From contig NC_091122.1 of the NCBI RefSeq assembly GCF_040183065.1, positions 156,863,955 through 156,927,954 on the forward strand: a stretch of DNA of 64,000 nucleotides, in the 5' to 3' direction. This stretch comes from Periplaneta americana. Lineage: Eukaryota; Arthropoda; Insecta; Blattodea; Blattidae. The notes under the pieces are model-generated. The model was not told where the DNA came from, did no database searches, and saw only the letters and a list, made by a program, of their open reading frames with translations. The translations under genes and the position numbers were made by a program. This document shows positions 21,000 to 32,519 of this stretch, one piece after another (positions within the stretch are counted from its first letter, which is position 1; each line of letters opens with the position of its first letter).

Positions 21000-21389
21000 G
21001 GAAAATATTTGGAGCTAAGAGGGATGAAGTTACAGGAGAATGGAGAAAGTTACACGACACAGAACTTCACGCATTGTATTCTTCACCTGACATAATTAGG
21101 AACATTAAATCCAGACGTTTGAGATGGGCAGGGCATGTAGCACGCATGGGCGAATCCAGAAATGCATATGGAGTGTTAGTTCGGAGGCCGGAGGGAAAAA
21201 GACCTTTAGGGAGGCCGAGACGTAGGTGGGAAGATAATATTAAAATGGATTTGAGTGTGGGGGGATATGATGATAGAGAATGGATTAATCTTGCTCAGGA
21301 TAGGGACCAATGGCGGGCTTATGTGAGGACGGCAATGAACCTCCGGGTTCCTTAAAAGCCATAAGTAATTAAGTAAGTAAGTAATATGC
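21000..21389 (+). mobile_element. RTE-like LINE family alpha, 3' fragment (copy 1)
   Basis: An open frame from about 21003 to 21354 encodes the C-terminal part: [41 protein letters not shown] and WRAYVRTAMNLRVP. It ends with (TAAG)n (21362-21388). Other copies are at 33426-34427, 37741-41442 (split), 53428-53930 (minus) and 57914-58878. The RT catalytic part is absent. Its 5' truncation point abuts the inverted repeat ending at 20999. Confidence 0.9.
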
Positions 21390-21622
21390 AGAGCCTTACA
21401 AGACAGTTAAACGAACTATAGATATCAACAAGTGGTTTAAGTGTTCATCCTGAGGCTTATACTAGAGTACACTCTCACAAACAATGCCTTAATTGGCAGA
21501 TGGCCATAACTAGGGCTCGGGAGTTGATGACCTAAAAACCACAAAAAGTTACCTATAAAATGACTTTAAATTTCCGAAAATATGGCATTAAAATTTAAAA
21601 AAAGACTATGATTTTAACAGTA

Positions 21623-22508
21623 TCAAGTGGTTGTAATTAAACTGACGGTGTTCAGCGTGGCACAGCACGGACTGTAATGATCTTAAGAGTGTGAAACCTC
21701 GTAGATATGCTTAAGCAATGCGCTCGCGAATTATGCAAAAAATATTCGAAGTCTTGCCAGTCAGAACGTGGTATGGGCACAGGAAAAAGGTAGAAAAGAT
21801 CAAGCACATGACAAAAATAGTTCTGGTACGTTTATTAGGAATTATGGTTACAAACACTTCATTCAACATGGCCTCCCACCTCAGCAACGTGTTGCATCCG
21901 TAACACGGCATGGTCGACAGTCGCTCGCAGCATATTTGGTGAAATCAGAGCGACATATCGTATGCTAGCCTTTACGTCAAGCAGACACCGGATATGTCCC
22001 TGATAGACACGATCTTTCAAATATCCCACAACCAGAAGTCACATGGATTTAGGTCGGGGGATCTTGAAGGCCACACATCTGGATATTGCCTAGAGTTGAT
22101 GCTGTTCTTACTGAAAGTTTCTCGCAGCAAATCTTTCACCTGGCGAGCGACATGCGGTGTTGCCCCATCTTGCATGAAAATAATGGTGTGATCACAGTTG
22201 CGTTCGAACAAAGCTACTGTAGAATCACGTGTTGCACAAGCAAGTCTCTATAGCTAACGTGCAGAAATCACTGTACACCTAACAGGCCCGCAAGGTGTTC
22301 ATGTTTTTTATTTTTCTTGCCTTTTTCCTGCGCCCATACCACGTTCTGACTGTTTACAGCGCCATATTTACACCTGGTGTCAAGACTAGGAAATAATTAT
22401 TTTTTTGTTTGTATAAATCGCGAGCGCACTCCTTAATTAGCGTATCTACGATCATTACAGTCCGTGCTGTGCCACGTTGAACACCGCCAGTTTAATTATA
22501 ACCACTGG
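21623..22508. mobile_element. Tc1-like element, internally deleted, TA-flanked
   Basis: The ends are inverted (caagtggttgtaattaaact at left, agtttaattataaccactgg at right), with long subterminal similarity (gtggcacagcacggactgta both sides, and cagtcagaacgtggtatggg in both). Both are flanked by TA (21621-21622 and 22509-22510). It contains the C-terminal half of a transposase on the minus strand. The N-terminal half is deleted, so this copy depends on another. Confidence 0.8.
21866..22262 (-). pseudogene. Tc1/mariner-like transposase C-terminal half
   Basis: FMQDGATPHVARQVKDLL contains the second catalytic Asp. PSRSPDLNPCDFWLW precedes the third acidic position. Then a one-base loss causes a stop, and the reading continues as LKDRVYQGHIR and TVDHAVLRMQHVAEVGGHVE to a stop near 21866. 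This order matches the end of insect Tc1/mariner-type transposases. The first catalytic Asp and the HTH domain are gone, and upstream codons before 22212 carry stops. Confidence 0.8.
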
Positions 22509-22612
22509 TACAAACAAAATAGTATACTTCCATCTATGGAAACTAAATTGCCACCAAACTCAGTCACCAACTGTCGCAAAAAACTGTGTCTGTTTTGTTT
22601 TACTTTAGGCAT
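22509..22612 (-). pseudogene. Possible hAT/BED-finger N-terminal fragment
   Basis: The frame part MPKVKQNRHSFLRQLVTEFG then LVS.DGSILFC resembles the start of BED-type proteins related to hAT transposons. Its reading runs straight into the right end of the Tc1-like element at a TA, next to where a zinc-binding CxxC would be. Only about 35 residues are available. The assignment rests on memory and is weak. Confidence 0.3.
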
Positions 22613-24740
22613 TTTTACGTCCTCACTCGTGAGATGCAATATGTTGACTGCGGACACTGCGGCTGCAGTATTTGTTCTGTTGTGTTGAATGGAGGGGAAG
22701 CACGTAACACAGCCAAGGCTGGTGAAACCATAAGGAAAATTCCTGCATGAAGCAATCGAATTATGTAAGCAATCTGCAGTAGGTTCTCGAATATAGACTA
22801 CGACTATAGCGTAAAAAATAGTGGAATAGAAAAGGGCAATAAAAAGTAGAACATTTACTAAAAAAATTACCAATAGACAATTAAAGACCGAAAAATGCAA
22901 AAATAAAAATGCAAAAATAAAAGTAGGCTATAGTAATACGTAGTTCTTTTTGAAGTGCAATGAGTTTGTATTGCATTCTGCATTGTCTGTGATGAGAAAA
23001 TAGACGATATTTCATCAACTTCCGAGTCTCAGTCATAACCCAGTTCACTACTTCGGTAACAAAAAGGAAATCTCCACTACGGTGTGGCCAATGGAGGAGT
23101 CATATCGAAAGCAGTTTGTAGTTAAATTACAGATCTACCAAATTTTATGCATAATGTGCGAGTTACCAGCTATTGGCTCAAGACTTCCGCTCTCCCGCAA
23201 TGACATGATAAACTATAGAATTTGCAGATTATGCCATAACTTTAGTGTTCGTTTGAGGATATGACCGCGTATCCTAATACTACGACCCTTCTTTCTGGGT
23301 GATGGAGACCCTGTCAGAGACTACAATAAGAATTTTCAAGTACCCTTATAGCCTCCTTAAACGCTGTTCATTGGTCATTTTAAAAGAATAGAATAAATGA
23401 AATAATAAATATTTTAAACAGATTATTTCGTTTAAATGACGTCATTGCATTTTCGACCAATGAAGTGTAATGAAATTTTGAATTCCAACCAATCACAGTC
23501 AGACTTTGCGATAATTTCTGCAGCTAGATTTATCGCTATCAATTTATCGCATGGTCGTTCTTTTGTTTAGTCGTTGTCGCAAACTGTTTCCCCGTAAATT
23601 GATGATCATGAATACATTAAGATGCAACTACACGGTTAAACTTTTCTTTCAACTTTAAAGCAATGAATGCAGATTGATATTTAATATTAATTAATATATT
23701 TACGCAGTGAAGACCATGTTCAAAACGGCGCACCATGTAGACACAAAATCTTTATGCATTTTAATTGAACGTACCTTTCAAACTTGATTCTTTCAATATT
23801 CTTCCCAGATTGCACACATACGCGATTGGAATATTGAACTGTGTAGATGCAGCTTTAGTTCCGTTACACACTACAGCGAGAATGCGTTTGTCGAGCTATA
23901 AAAAATGCTTTCGTGTAGCACTGATTATAAGTAACGGTCGAAACAAGGCACAGCTGACATTGGTCCTGCTTCCACAGGTAGGCCTAACGTAACCTATAAA
24001 ATTGTAGCCTATAACATTTGTATTGAAATTAAACAATTAATAGACGTTCAAATTTATGTAACATCATCGCATATCAAACTCAAAGACCTTGCATAGTAAT
24101 AATGTCTTTGATCAAACTGCCTTTCGTATGGAGTAATAAAATTCGTGTTTTAATTAGGCCTATCTATACAGAGATGGCTTCACTGTGTAGCAACATGTCT
24201 CGCTGTGAATACATAAGCATTGGTATATAGCTGTACCCACTGTTACTGTTAAATTAAATTATGATTTCAGCAGATAATGAAAATGTATTTGCTACAATAA
24301 TAATAGAAAAGTGCAGTACATGTAATTAACATTGTTAAACCTGTATTTCGCTTTTAGCAATTGGCATTACTGAATAATAACATCGAATTTCTTTATTGCA
24401 ATAATCGATATTCATCTACGAGTATTTCAACTTCACAATGTCTGAATAGGTTAAGTATTCGTTAATATACAATTATAAACATTTTGTGATCGAATTTTAG
24501 GGATATATTATTTAAATTTTTATTTTATTCACGAAATAGTCCTAAGAAATGTCACTCGAGATCTGAGATTTCCCAGATAAATCCACTCGCTTCGCTCGTG
24601 GATTCATAGGCAGATCTCAGACCTCTCGTGACATTACTACAGATAAAATATAAAAAATAAAATTAATAAAAAACAAAATTACATACAAATAAATAAAATA
24701 AGCTATAATAAATACAAGAATTAACAGGACTTTCAGATGA
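22613..24740. other. Long unassigned stretch
   Basis: No gene, LINE block, SINE head or inverted element recognised. Short frames (for example 23765-23992) carry no known motif. A hairpin-like segment lies near 24548-24637: cactcgagatctgag with ctcagacctctcgtg, around cactcgcttcgctcgtgg. Confidence 0.3.
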
Positions 24741-24772
24741 CAGGACAGCCGAAAGAATATCTAAAGTTGTAT

Positions 24773-24970
24773 TTCTGCAGTGCTTGGGAAAAGTGACATA
24801 AGTCAGTTTCCACAAACCTTTTTTGATAATTTATTGACAACTTACACTGGTTTATGGCGATTTGATTTTTTTCTGTATGAATTAAGCGAGCAGATGTTCC
24901 GTAAGTTGTCAAATTATCAAAAAATGTTTGTGGAAACTGACCTATGTCTCTTTTCCCGAGCACTGCAGAA
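24773..24970. mobile_element. Palindromic foldback MITE, copy 1
   Basis: The left arm 24773-24844 (ttctgcagtgcttgggaaaa ...) is the inverse of 24901-24970, about 90% identical, with a loop of 56 bp. Half of the same element recurs at 61381-61477. No coding capacity. Confidence 0.85.
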
Positions 24971-25163
24971 GAATTATTTAACTATAGCAAGAAATTAATT
25001 GCGCAAACGTACGACGGATCATCGGGTAGTACCATGGCTTAGGAGCCATCTTCGCAACTAAAAAGAGGAGCAGAATCGAACTTCACTACTAATAAGTTGC
25101 CAGTTCCAGAATGGTGAGTTAAAGACTGACATAGGCCTACTTACATTGATCTTGCATGCTCTA

Positions 25164-25196
<33 letters not shown>

Positions 25197-25850
25197 CATT
25201 ATTATTATTATTACTAATATTATATTATTATTAATACTAGTTGCTGTCTTGGTCAACAGTCGTCAATCTCATATCCTACATACAAAAAAATATCACGAGT
25301 CGCCACTGGTCAACAAGGGGAATATAAAAATAACAAGTAGAGGGGTTGCAGGGCACAAACTTGAAAACGAAAGATATACGGGATAAAAGACAAGAATCAT
25401 ATAAAAAGTGAACAAACTAGAATACCAGAAAATAACATAAAAAGACAAAGAAAGGTCGGACGGTATAGGCCTAATTAGGTAGGACTAATTTCCAATCGAG
25501 CGTAACAGAGTAACTGGGTATAATTGCCAATGAAGATGTTCCTACTAATATTGAGAATAAAGGTGCTAACATGAAACAAGTAGAACTCAACTTTTAGAAG
25601 AAGCCGCTAATGTTTCGTAACGAACGTCCTTTCGTTTCTGGCAGTGGCATATAGGCCCCTACTTTGCTTAAGGCGAGACAAAAATAAGCTTCTATCAGAA
25701 TATTAAGTAGGAAGACGCTAAGTATATGTCATGCCCGCAATATGAGGAGCCATTTTAAATTACAGAGTAACCAGTGGGCAGAGCGGTTGCTACATACTCT
25801 CGAGCTGATGGGATTCTTACACAATTTGACTATAAGCAAATTCAGTCATG
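24971..25850. other. Spacer with (TTA)n
   Basis: Simple repeat (TTA)n at about 25164-25212. No gene recognised in the rest. Confidence 0.35.
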
Positions 25851-25866
25851 AAACAGCCAAAAAAAG

Positions 25867-26122
25867 AGCCATCGCCGTGGCTCAGTCTGCTAAGGCGCTT
25901 GCCTGCCGATTCGGAGTTGCGATCGGGCGTGGGTTTGAATCCCGCTTGGGCTGATTACCTGGTTGGGTTCTTTCCGAGGTTTTCTCCAACCGTAAGGCGA
26001 ATGTTAGGTTATCTATGAGGAATCCCAGGCCTCACCTCGCCAAATACCATCTCGTTATCACCAATCCCATGGACACTAAATGACCTAGCAGTTGATACAG
26101 CGTCGCTAAATAACAAAATAAA
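25867..26122 (+). mobile_element. tRNA-derived SINE, family B, with target duplication
   Basis: The head has an A box-like gtggctcagtctgctaagg and B box gggtttgaatccc. The body gattacctggttgggtt and the 3' block ctaaatgacctag then gttgatacagcgtcgctaaa follow. It is flanked by aaacag.caaaaaaag at 25851-25866 and 26123-26138 (16 bp, one mismatch), a target-site duplication. Minus-strand copies are at 29002-29260 and 44055-44319. Confidence 0.9.
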
Positions 26123-26147
26123 AAACAGGCAAAAAAAGTTGACGTTT

Positions 26148-26205
26148 TTTGGCTTATTGAACGACACTGTATCACCGAAAAAAACTATTTAGCATAGGTG
26201 TAGCA
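26148..26205 (-). repeat. Decayed 3' end of a second SINE-B
   Basis: ttattgaacgacactgtatc and tatttagcat resemble the inverse SINE-B tail. Short and diverged. The remaining spacer to 26590 shows nothing recognisable. Confidence 0.4.
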
Positions 26206-26591
26206 GTTGATGGGGAAAAGAGTTAGGAGGATATGCTATGGTATTACCTGATAACAGCCTTACAGTTAGAGAAAAATCGACTATGATCATATCTTCACGT
26301 ACTGTCTTTTACTCAGGAGACGACGAGCGGAAAGAATGTGACCTTCTTGATTATCGCTGTTGATTATTATAAACATCGCTCAGATAAGCATCCCAGTAGC
26401 CAGGTTATTACTCGTGCAGGAAACATGAGTAACAATGCGTATGGAAATTAAAGCTGAGTTGAACAGAAGGAGACCTAATGTTTCCGCTTACTGCAGTACA
26501 AATATTGCACGTGTTGTCTTACGTTATCTGTTCACATCCCTTCCTCCTCAGTCCGCTCTCGTCTTCTCCTGAGTCACCGACAGTACAATTA

Positions 26592-27110
26592 CGACACATG
26601 GATAACGAGAAGAATAAGGGAAATACAATGAGGGAAGAGGAATAGAAGGAAAACAATAGGAATACAAGAAGAAGGGAAAGATAATGAGAACAAGGGCAAG
26701 ATAAAGAGAACAAGGGGAATACAAAAAGAATAAGGGAGTACAATAATAACCAGGGAATACAAGAATAACAAGAGGAATACAAGGAGAACAAGGGGAAAGC
26801 AAGGAGAACAAGGGGAATGCAAGAAATAGTGGATTACAAGGACAACAAGGGGAATAAAAGAAAAACAAGGAGGATGCAAGGACAACAACGGAATATAAGG
26901 ACATGGGGAATACAAGAAAAAAGGGGAAATGCAAGAAGAACTATAGAAATACAAAGAGAACAAGGGGAATATAAGGAGAGTAATGTGAATACCAGAAGAA
27001 AATAGGAATATAAGGAGAATAAGGGGAATAAAGAGAGAACAATGGAAATGAAATGAGAAAAGGGAGATACAAAAAAAAAAAGGGAATACAAGGAGAAGAA
27101 AGAGCAGGAG
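26592..27110 (+). repeat. Purine-rich imperfect minisatellite
   Basis: Many imperfect units of the type gaacaaggggaatacaag (about 18-20 bp) form an A/G-rich block. Open frames on the minus strand here are rich in Phe, Ser, Leu and Pro and are artefacts of the composition. Confidence 0.85.
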
Positions 27111-27754
27111 GAATTGGCTGGGTCACTGGCTAATAGACTATCGGTCTTACTAATAAAAACTCTATATACAGACGTTTAACTCTCTTATACTTATACAATG
27201 AGTAGCTCGTTTATAAGTCGTGTGTAAATTCCTTACTAATAATCACTACATACGTTGTGTATAACAGTATAACTGTTACACAGCCACGTCATAGTTTCGT
27301 CATTACTTCATTACGAAAGGCAGCTAATAGAATATCTGAGATTCTCTATTACATCCGGTAGAGCGCTCTAGTGTGCCGTGTTAAGTATTCATAGTACAAC
27401 TGGCTCTGATCGATTACCACACTATATATATTTTGGTCAAAGAGTACAAGCTACAGCAATAATATTCTACTTATTCTGTGCTCTTTGGTGTGTTCTTCTG
27501 TGGTTACAAGGCATGCATCATCATAAAATGACAGTCGATACGAAAAGCTGTTAGAGGGGCGGCCATTTTTTCCCTATATACAACGCTTAAACAAGGGGTT
27601 TCGTGTATATAACTACTGCAAAGCAATTCCCATTGTATTGTTACAGATTGTTTATACATCCATCGCTTATGCATGGTTTATTAGTAACGTTTTCTGCCTC
27701 AATGCTGCATAAGTCTCGAATAAAAACTATACACGGTTTATTAGTAAGACTGTA
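27111..27754. other. Unassigned spacer
   Basis: No gene or repeat recognised. Confidence 0.3.
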
Positions 27755-28110
27755 TAAACATGGGAGGTGTGATAGTTGGAGGAAGACGAATAAAGTGCAT
27801 GAGATTTTAAAACGATATTAAGGCATATGCTACTGGGGCTAAAAGACAGTTGCGAGCAGTATGGATTAAGATAAATAAAAACAAGGCGAAGACCATGGTT
27901 ATCGGAAGATAGATAAAGAAGGAAAACGTGAGAATTCGAAATGAGACAGTGGAATAAGTGGACAGATTCAAATGCTTGGAGTGTACTGTAAGCGCTAACA
28001 TGAGCTGCTGCCAAGAAGTCAAGAGGAGGAGAGCAATGTTAAAGGAAGCTTTTAATAGAAAAAAGAGCATTTTCGGCGGATCACTTGAACAAGGACTAAG
28101 GTAGAGATTA
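27755..28110 (+). pseudogene. LINE family beta fragment (copy 2)
   Basis: Starts at MGGVIVGGRRIKCM-type coding and runs through the segment after the RT catalytic box (SCEQYGLR, MVIG, RIRNETVE, FKCLECTVSANMSC) with several stops. It matches 3940-4300 of copy 1. It ends at 28110 at a sharp junction with an inverted piece of the same family (28112-28190). Confidence 0.75.
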
Positions 28111-28111
28111 A

Positions 28112-28190
28112 AAGCTTCCTTTGCCATTACTATTCTCCTTTTGACTTCATGGCATCAGCTCATGCTACTGCTTATAGTACACCCCAAGTA
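28112..28190 (-). repeat. Inverted LINE-beta segment
   Basis: aaagcttcctttgccattac through tatagtacaccccaag is the inverse of the family segment that copy 2 also has in forward orientation at 27975-28055. The two are about 85-90% alike, so they are not a simple twin-priming split but come from separate copies. Confidence 0.65.
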
Positions 28191-28247
28191 TATTCATATT
28201 AATTCTCTAAATTAGTTTAAAAATGTTTAAAAAAATTAACTAATATA

Positions 28248-28877
28248 CAGGGTGATTCAGACCAATCATAGCAGTAATTTATTTCGGAAACTAATGCATT
28301 ATCTTTTTGTACGTTTTCTCATTGAAAGAGTAGGAATTGGTAAAAACGTTTCCTATGAAAGTTGTTTGTTTTGAAGAGCTCTATCAAATGGTACCTTATT
28401 TGACCCGTACTCCCATATGAAATTTTAAAGTGATACGCCACTGACTCTACTTCCTGTTAGAGCTGATTAATGAAATCAAGCTCAAGTGAAAGTTCACATG
28501 TGGTTTAGTAATAAATATTTTTGTCTCGAAAATTTTAATGCGATAGATTCCGAAATAAATGACTTACGTGTGGTCAGAATCACCTATTGCCTTTTCGTAC
28601 GTTTTCTCATTGAAAGAATAGGAATTAATAAAAACGTTTCCTAAGAAAGGTTTTTTGTTTTGAAGAGCTCTATCAAATGGTACCTATTTGACCCATACTC
28701 CCATTTGAAATTTTAAAGTGATAGGCCACTGACCCTACTTCCTGTTAGAGCTGATTGACGAAATTAAGATCAAGTGAAAGTTCACATGTGGTTTAGTCAT
28801 AAATATTTTTTTCTCGAAAATTTTAATGCATTAGTTTCCGAAATAAATTACTGTTACGGGTAGTCTGAATCACCCTG
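28248..28877. mobile_element. Tc1/mariner-type MITE, internally dimeric
   Basis: The ends cagggtgattcagac and gtctgaatcaccctg are inverted and flanked by TA (28246-28247 and 28878-28879). The interior is a tandem duplication: tacgttttctcattgaaaga, cctgttagagctgatt and agttcacatgtggtttagt each occur twice, about 290 bp apart. Between the halves lies gtcagaatcacc, a buried copy of the end. No coding. Confidence 0.85.
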
Positions 28878-29001
28878 TATTTCTAAATGAAACTTAAAAA
28901 GCTGCCAAAAATGTTAAAATTCTCTTTTTGATAATTATTGTCCCTTATCCCCCTCATAGCATCAATTTTTACCTAGAATGTAGGAAATTTCCCTCCATCT
29001 T

Positions 29002-29260
29002 TTTTTTTAAGTTGGTTATTTAACGACGCTGTATCAACTACGAGGTTATTTAGCGTCGATGAGATTGGTGATAGCGAGATGGTATTTGGCGAGATGAAGC
29101 CGAGGATTCGCCATAGATTACCTGGCATTCACTTTACTGTTGCGAAAAACCTCAGAAAAATTCCAACCAGGTAATAAGCCCAAGCGGGAATAGAACCCGT
29201 GCCCGAACGCAACTTCAGACTGGCAGACAAGCGCCTTAACCGACTGAGCCACGCCGGTGG
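29002..29260 (-). mobile_element. SINE family B, inverted, with 13-bp duplication
   Basis: The tail comes first (gttggttatttaacgacgct, tatttagcgtcgatgag) and the head last (ccgactgagccacgccgg). ttccctccatctt flanks it at 28989-29001 and 29261-29273. Confidence 0.9.
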
Positions 29261-29436
29261 TTCCCTCCATCTTACATCACTGGTTGGTTCCATCAAGGTT
29301 CGGTAGCCCTCCTACCCGCTTACCAGTGTAACGATGCTGCTATGAAGGAAGGATAGGATATGCCCATAACTATACGCACGAGTCTGAGACGGAATACAAG
29401 TCTCAATTATTAGGCTGTAACTCTCGTCCCAATCTT

Positions 29437-29690
29437 ATTTCATTTGCTAATCACTCTTCGCTAGCATCGAATGAATTTTATAGCCTAACTGAAAATCATA
29501 TACATAACACCGGAAGGAATATCCCAACTCTTTTGGCAGAACCTAAATGCCACACTACATCTGGATTAAGACACAGCAGAAATTATGGACCAATACTATA
29601 CAATTCAGTATTGAAAAATAATCCAGACCTAAGCAATTTACACATTCTTAAGTTTAAAAATATGGTGAAAATGTTAGTATGATATTTGTT
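29437..29690 (+). mobile_element. Jockey/CR1-like LINE, extreme 3' coding end
   Basis: The frame TSGLRHSRNYGPILYNSVL then NLHILKFKNMVKMLV and stop (about 29682) is the same C-terminal block as GPRLYN...FK in the elements at 1-130 and 12.8 kb. Earlier parts are absent. Confidence 0.6.
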
Positions 29691-29704
29691 AAATTTTATT
29701 ATTA

Positions 29705-30630
29705 TTTTAAGTGTTACTAGCATTGGAATATGGTGCTGCATATTGGGATCCTTACAGATTAGAACATATAAAGACACTGGAAAAGATTCAAGAACGGGCT
29801 CTCAAGTGTTGTAATAATTCACCATTAAAATGGGACATACGGACCGGAGAACGCGAATTCGATTATGCGCAATGTTCAAAACATACAGAGGTGAGCCTGC
29901 CTGGGGAGAAATAAAAAGTAGGTTGCAGCCGCCAAATTTCTCTTCAAGGAACGACCACTCATATAAATTGAGGGAAAGAAGGCAGAGGACGGACACTGGA
30001 AAGTTTTCTTTTCTCAATCGCACTATCAGGGACTGGAATGCTTTACCTGCAGACTTACTAAAGGCTTTACCAACAACCAAAAATGTATTTAAAAATAGGC
30101 TTAAGGACTTTACTAATAGACGGTAGTATATGATACACACTACTTAAAGGGTGTAATTGATATCTTGTTATTTGAAGTGTTCTATCAGTGAGGAAGTGTG
30201 TTGTGTCAGTGAAGTGGCTGTGCAAAGTATTTGAACAATGGAATGGTTAGAAGTGTAGTGAAATCAGGTAGAATCAGTGCAGTGAGTGAGTTGACAGGGA
30301 AATAAGTGTAGTGCTGAAAGGTACTTGTGCAGGTATGAACCTGTCACACTCGTGGGTCTTAGTTCGAACTTAGGGTTAAGATACAAATTAGATTTACTTT
30401 AAATGTTATTTTAAGTGACCATGCTTCATTTAATTTAGGATACTCCTTATTATTTTATTATTATTTTATTATTATTATTATTATTTTGTTATTATTAATT
30501 ATTGTTTTTATTAGTTGTGTTTATTATTAATTGTCATTATAGAGTGTAATTAGTTACCACTGCCACCGGGTATATACCCATTTGCAGTGTGAATATATAT
30601 ACATACATACATACATACATATGGTACTAA
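29705..30630 (+). mobile_element. Jockey/CR1-like LINE 3' fragment
   Basis: LEYGAAYWDPYRLEHIKTLE then IQERALKCC (29711-29820) is the C-terminal region of a LINE RT. After a one-base shift the frame 29830-30126 continues TDRRTRIRLCAMFKTYRG ... RDWNALPADLL ... FKNRLKDF. The long 3' UTR ends with a nested hairpin: CACTGC (30558-30563) with GCAGTG (30584-30589), inner GGGTATATACCC (30568-30579). A (ATAC)n tail follows (30600-30621). Catalytic RT motifs are missing. Confidence 0.85.
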
Positions 30631-31119
30631 TATTTATTGTATTTACCTGATGCATGTAACCTATAAGATAAAACATTGTAATAAATATAAGTAGATCATT
30701 TTCTTAATTAATAACAATGAAAATTTCCAATAAATGATTTCTTAGCATCGCCACAGACACACTTGATTGTACTTGTCACTATCTCTGTCACTAGAGCGTT
30801 CTTGAAATTTATATTTTCCCCGCCATTCATAAAATAATTTGATATGATACATCTTGCACAAAAGGGGAGATCTATAATTGAAACTTGATTAATATATTTC
30901 AGTTTTATTTGTATTTATCCTGGTAATAGTGAACAGTTTGACTCGTAGACATTTGGTTTTTCAGCATTAACTTCCCATGATTGTATGATAGAAGATTCGA
31001 AGAGAACGTCAGAATGTAGACCTTCGGCTCCCCCCTACTACCAATAATGCATAACACAATGTCAATACGGCGGTTGCTGTCGTCTGCGATACAACGAACT
31101 TTTTTGTTGATTTTCGAGT
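30631..31119. other. Unassigned spacer
   Basis: No gene or repeat recognised. Confidence 0.3.
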
Positions 31120-31510
31120 TCGTTATTCTTTTTTTCTGGTTATTATATGCTTATTTAAGTTGTGTTAACTCTCGCTAAGTGGTTTTATTATTTTATTTTA
31201 TCAGTCTTAGTATTTATTTTATTATTGTTAATATTTTTGTTTTATTATTACTAATAATTAATTAATTTGTATTACTATCTTTGTATTATCTCCGTCACGG
31301 TTATTCTATTATTATTATTATTATTACTATTATTATTATTATTAAATATTTCTACATTAACATTATTGTTGATCTCTGTAAAATTTATGTAGACTACTGG
31401 ACTGTACCCGAGCACGAGCACGTGCTCGTTTCGGGTATCTATTCATATGTACCATTTCAAATGTAAATTGTGAATAAATTTGAATTTGAAATTTGAAAAA
31501 AAAAAAACAT
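31120..31510 (+). mobile_element. LINE 3' UTR and tail
   Basis: The left limit is uncertain. There is a (TTA)n run at 31308-31343. Nested hairpin: outer TACCCGA (31405-31411) with TCGGGTA (31431-31437), inner perfect palindrome CGAGCACGTGCTCG (31415-31428). The end is gaataaatttgaatttgaaa and poly(A) at about 31496-31508. No RT coding visible; classed by analogy with the other tails. Confidence 0.6.
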
Positions 31511-32519
31511 TAATATTAATAACAAAAAGAATTTTAATAGGGTCAGTTGTAGTTGTATACAGGGACATCATTTTATTTTTACTTCAATTTTTATTGTACC
31601 TGAGTTTTTGAATGTACTTCACTCCCACCACTTCTTCTAATGAAGTTCAACCGTCCTCCACACAGATCCAAGATCGCATATACAGTAATAGTAGCCTTAC
31701 CGTCACAGTACGTTCCAAAAATATGTTCGCGTTTTCCAATGACGAAAGAGATTTCACTATTGCATCATTTTCGCACAGGTACTGTCGTCCATTTGCCTAC
31801 GTCGCATTCCGGTTTTCCCCACCTCTCTGTAACGGCTAGTGGCTGGGCTGTCTTATTCTTTTCTGAGAACATTAATTTCCGTTAGGAATTGGACATCTAC
31901 GTAACATTATACCCATACAACTGTTTAAAATAACTTAAATAAAAGGGCCTCCGTAAGTAATTAACTGTCACGTGATTTCTCTCCTTTCTACGATCCTGCG
32001 ACATAATCACTTGGACGGACAGTAGATAGCATGTCTGAGTAATTTTATCTTTTCGGATCGAGCAGAAGTGAAGATTGAATTTACAGTACGTAAGGTACTC
32101 TTTTATAGAGTAGGTACAGAATTATTTCAACATGAGTTACTAGTACGAAGGACGAAACTGGTAATTGGAATTACACACATTAGAACTGAAGCCTGTATCG
32201 AAATGAACGGCCACCATTTTCAAAAATGTGTTTAAATATCCATATTATGATTATTTTTCAATTTAACTTCATTCTGTATAATGTACGGTAATATGCTGTA
32301 GACAGTATAATATACACTGCATAATGAATACGTCCGCATGGACAGCTCAGTTCGTGAGCAAAAACATTAATTGTTAATACTGTACTGTATTTTGATTAAA
32401 CAAAAACCTAATGAAAATGATCAAACTCAAAAGCGTGATATTTCCTAGTTTACGTAAATGGATCAACTACTTTTCTTCCATTTTGAATCTTGCGTACACC
32501 ACTTTTAACACTTGAATAT
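31511..32519. other. Unassigned spacer
   Basis: Short overlapping frames at 31612-31885 show no known domain. No repeat recognised. Confidence 0.3.

Noticed and set aside
22496-22900. 134-codon frame with hydrophobic start as a membrane protein
   Set aside because: Its N-terminal half is AT-rich spacer. Only the last part has a family resemblance (BED-like), with an internal Met.
25873-25950. Possible functional tRNA gene
   Set aside because: It has box A and B but no complete cloverleaf, and it continues into the SINE body with target duplications. It is a SINE head; the same holds for the other heads.
26519-27126. Several overlapping minus-strand frames with hydrophobic residues that look like membrane proteins
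   Set aside because: They follow the purine-rich minisatellite in all frames; a composition effect.
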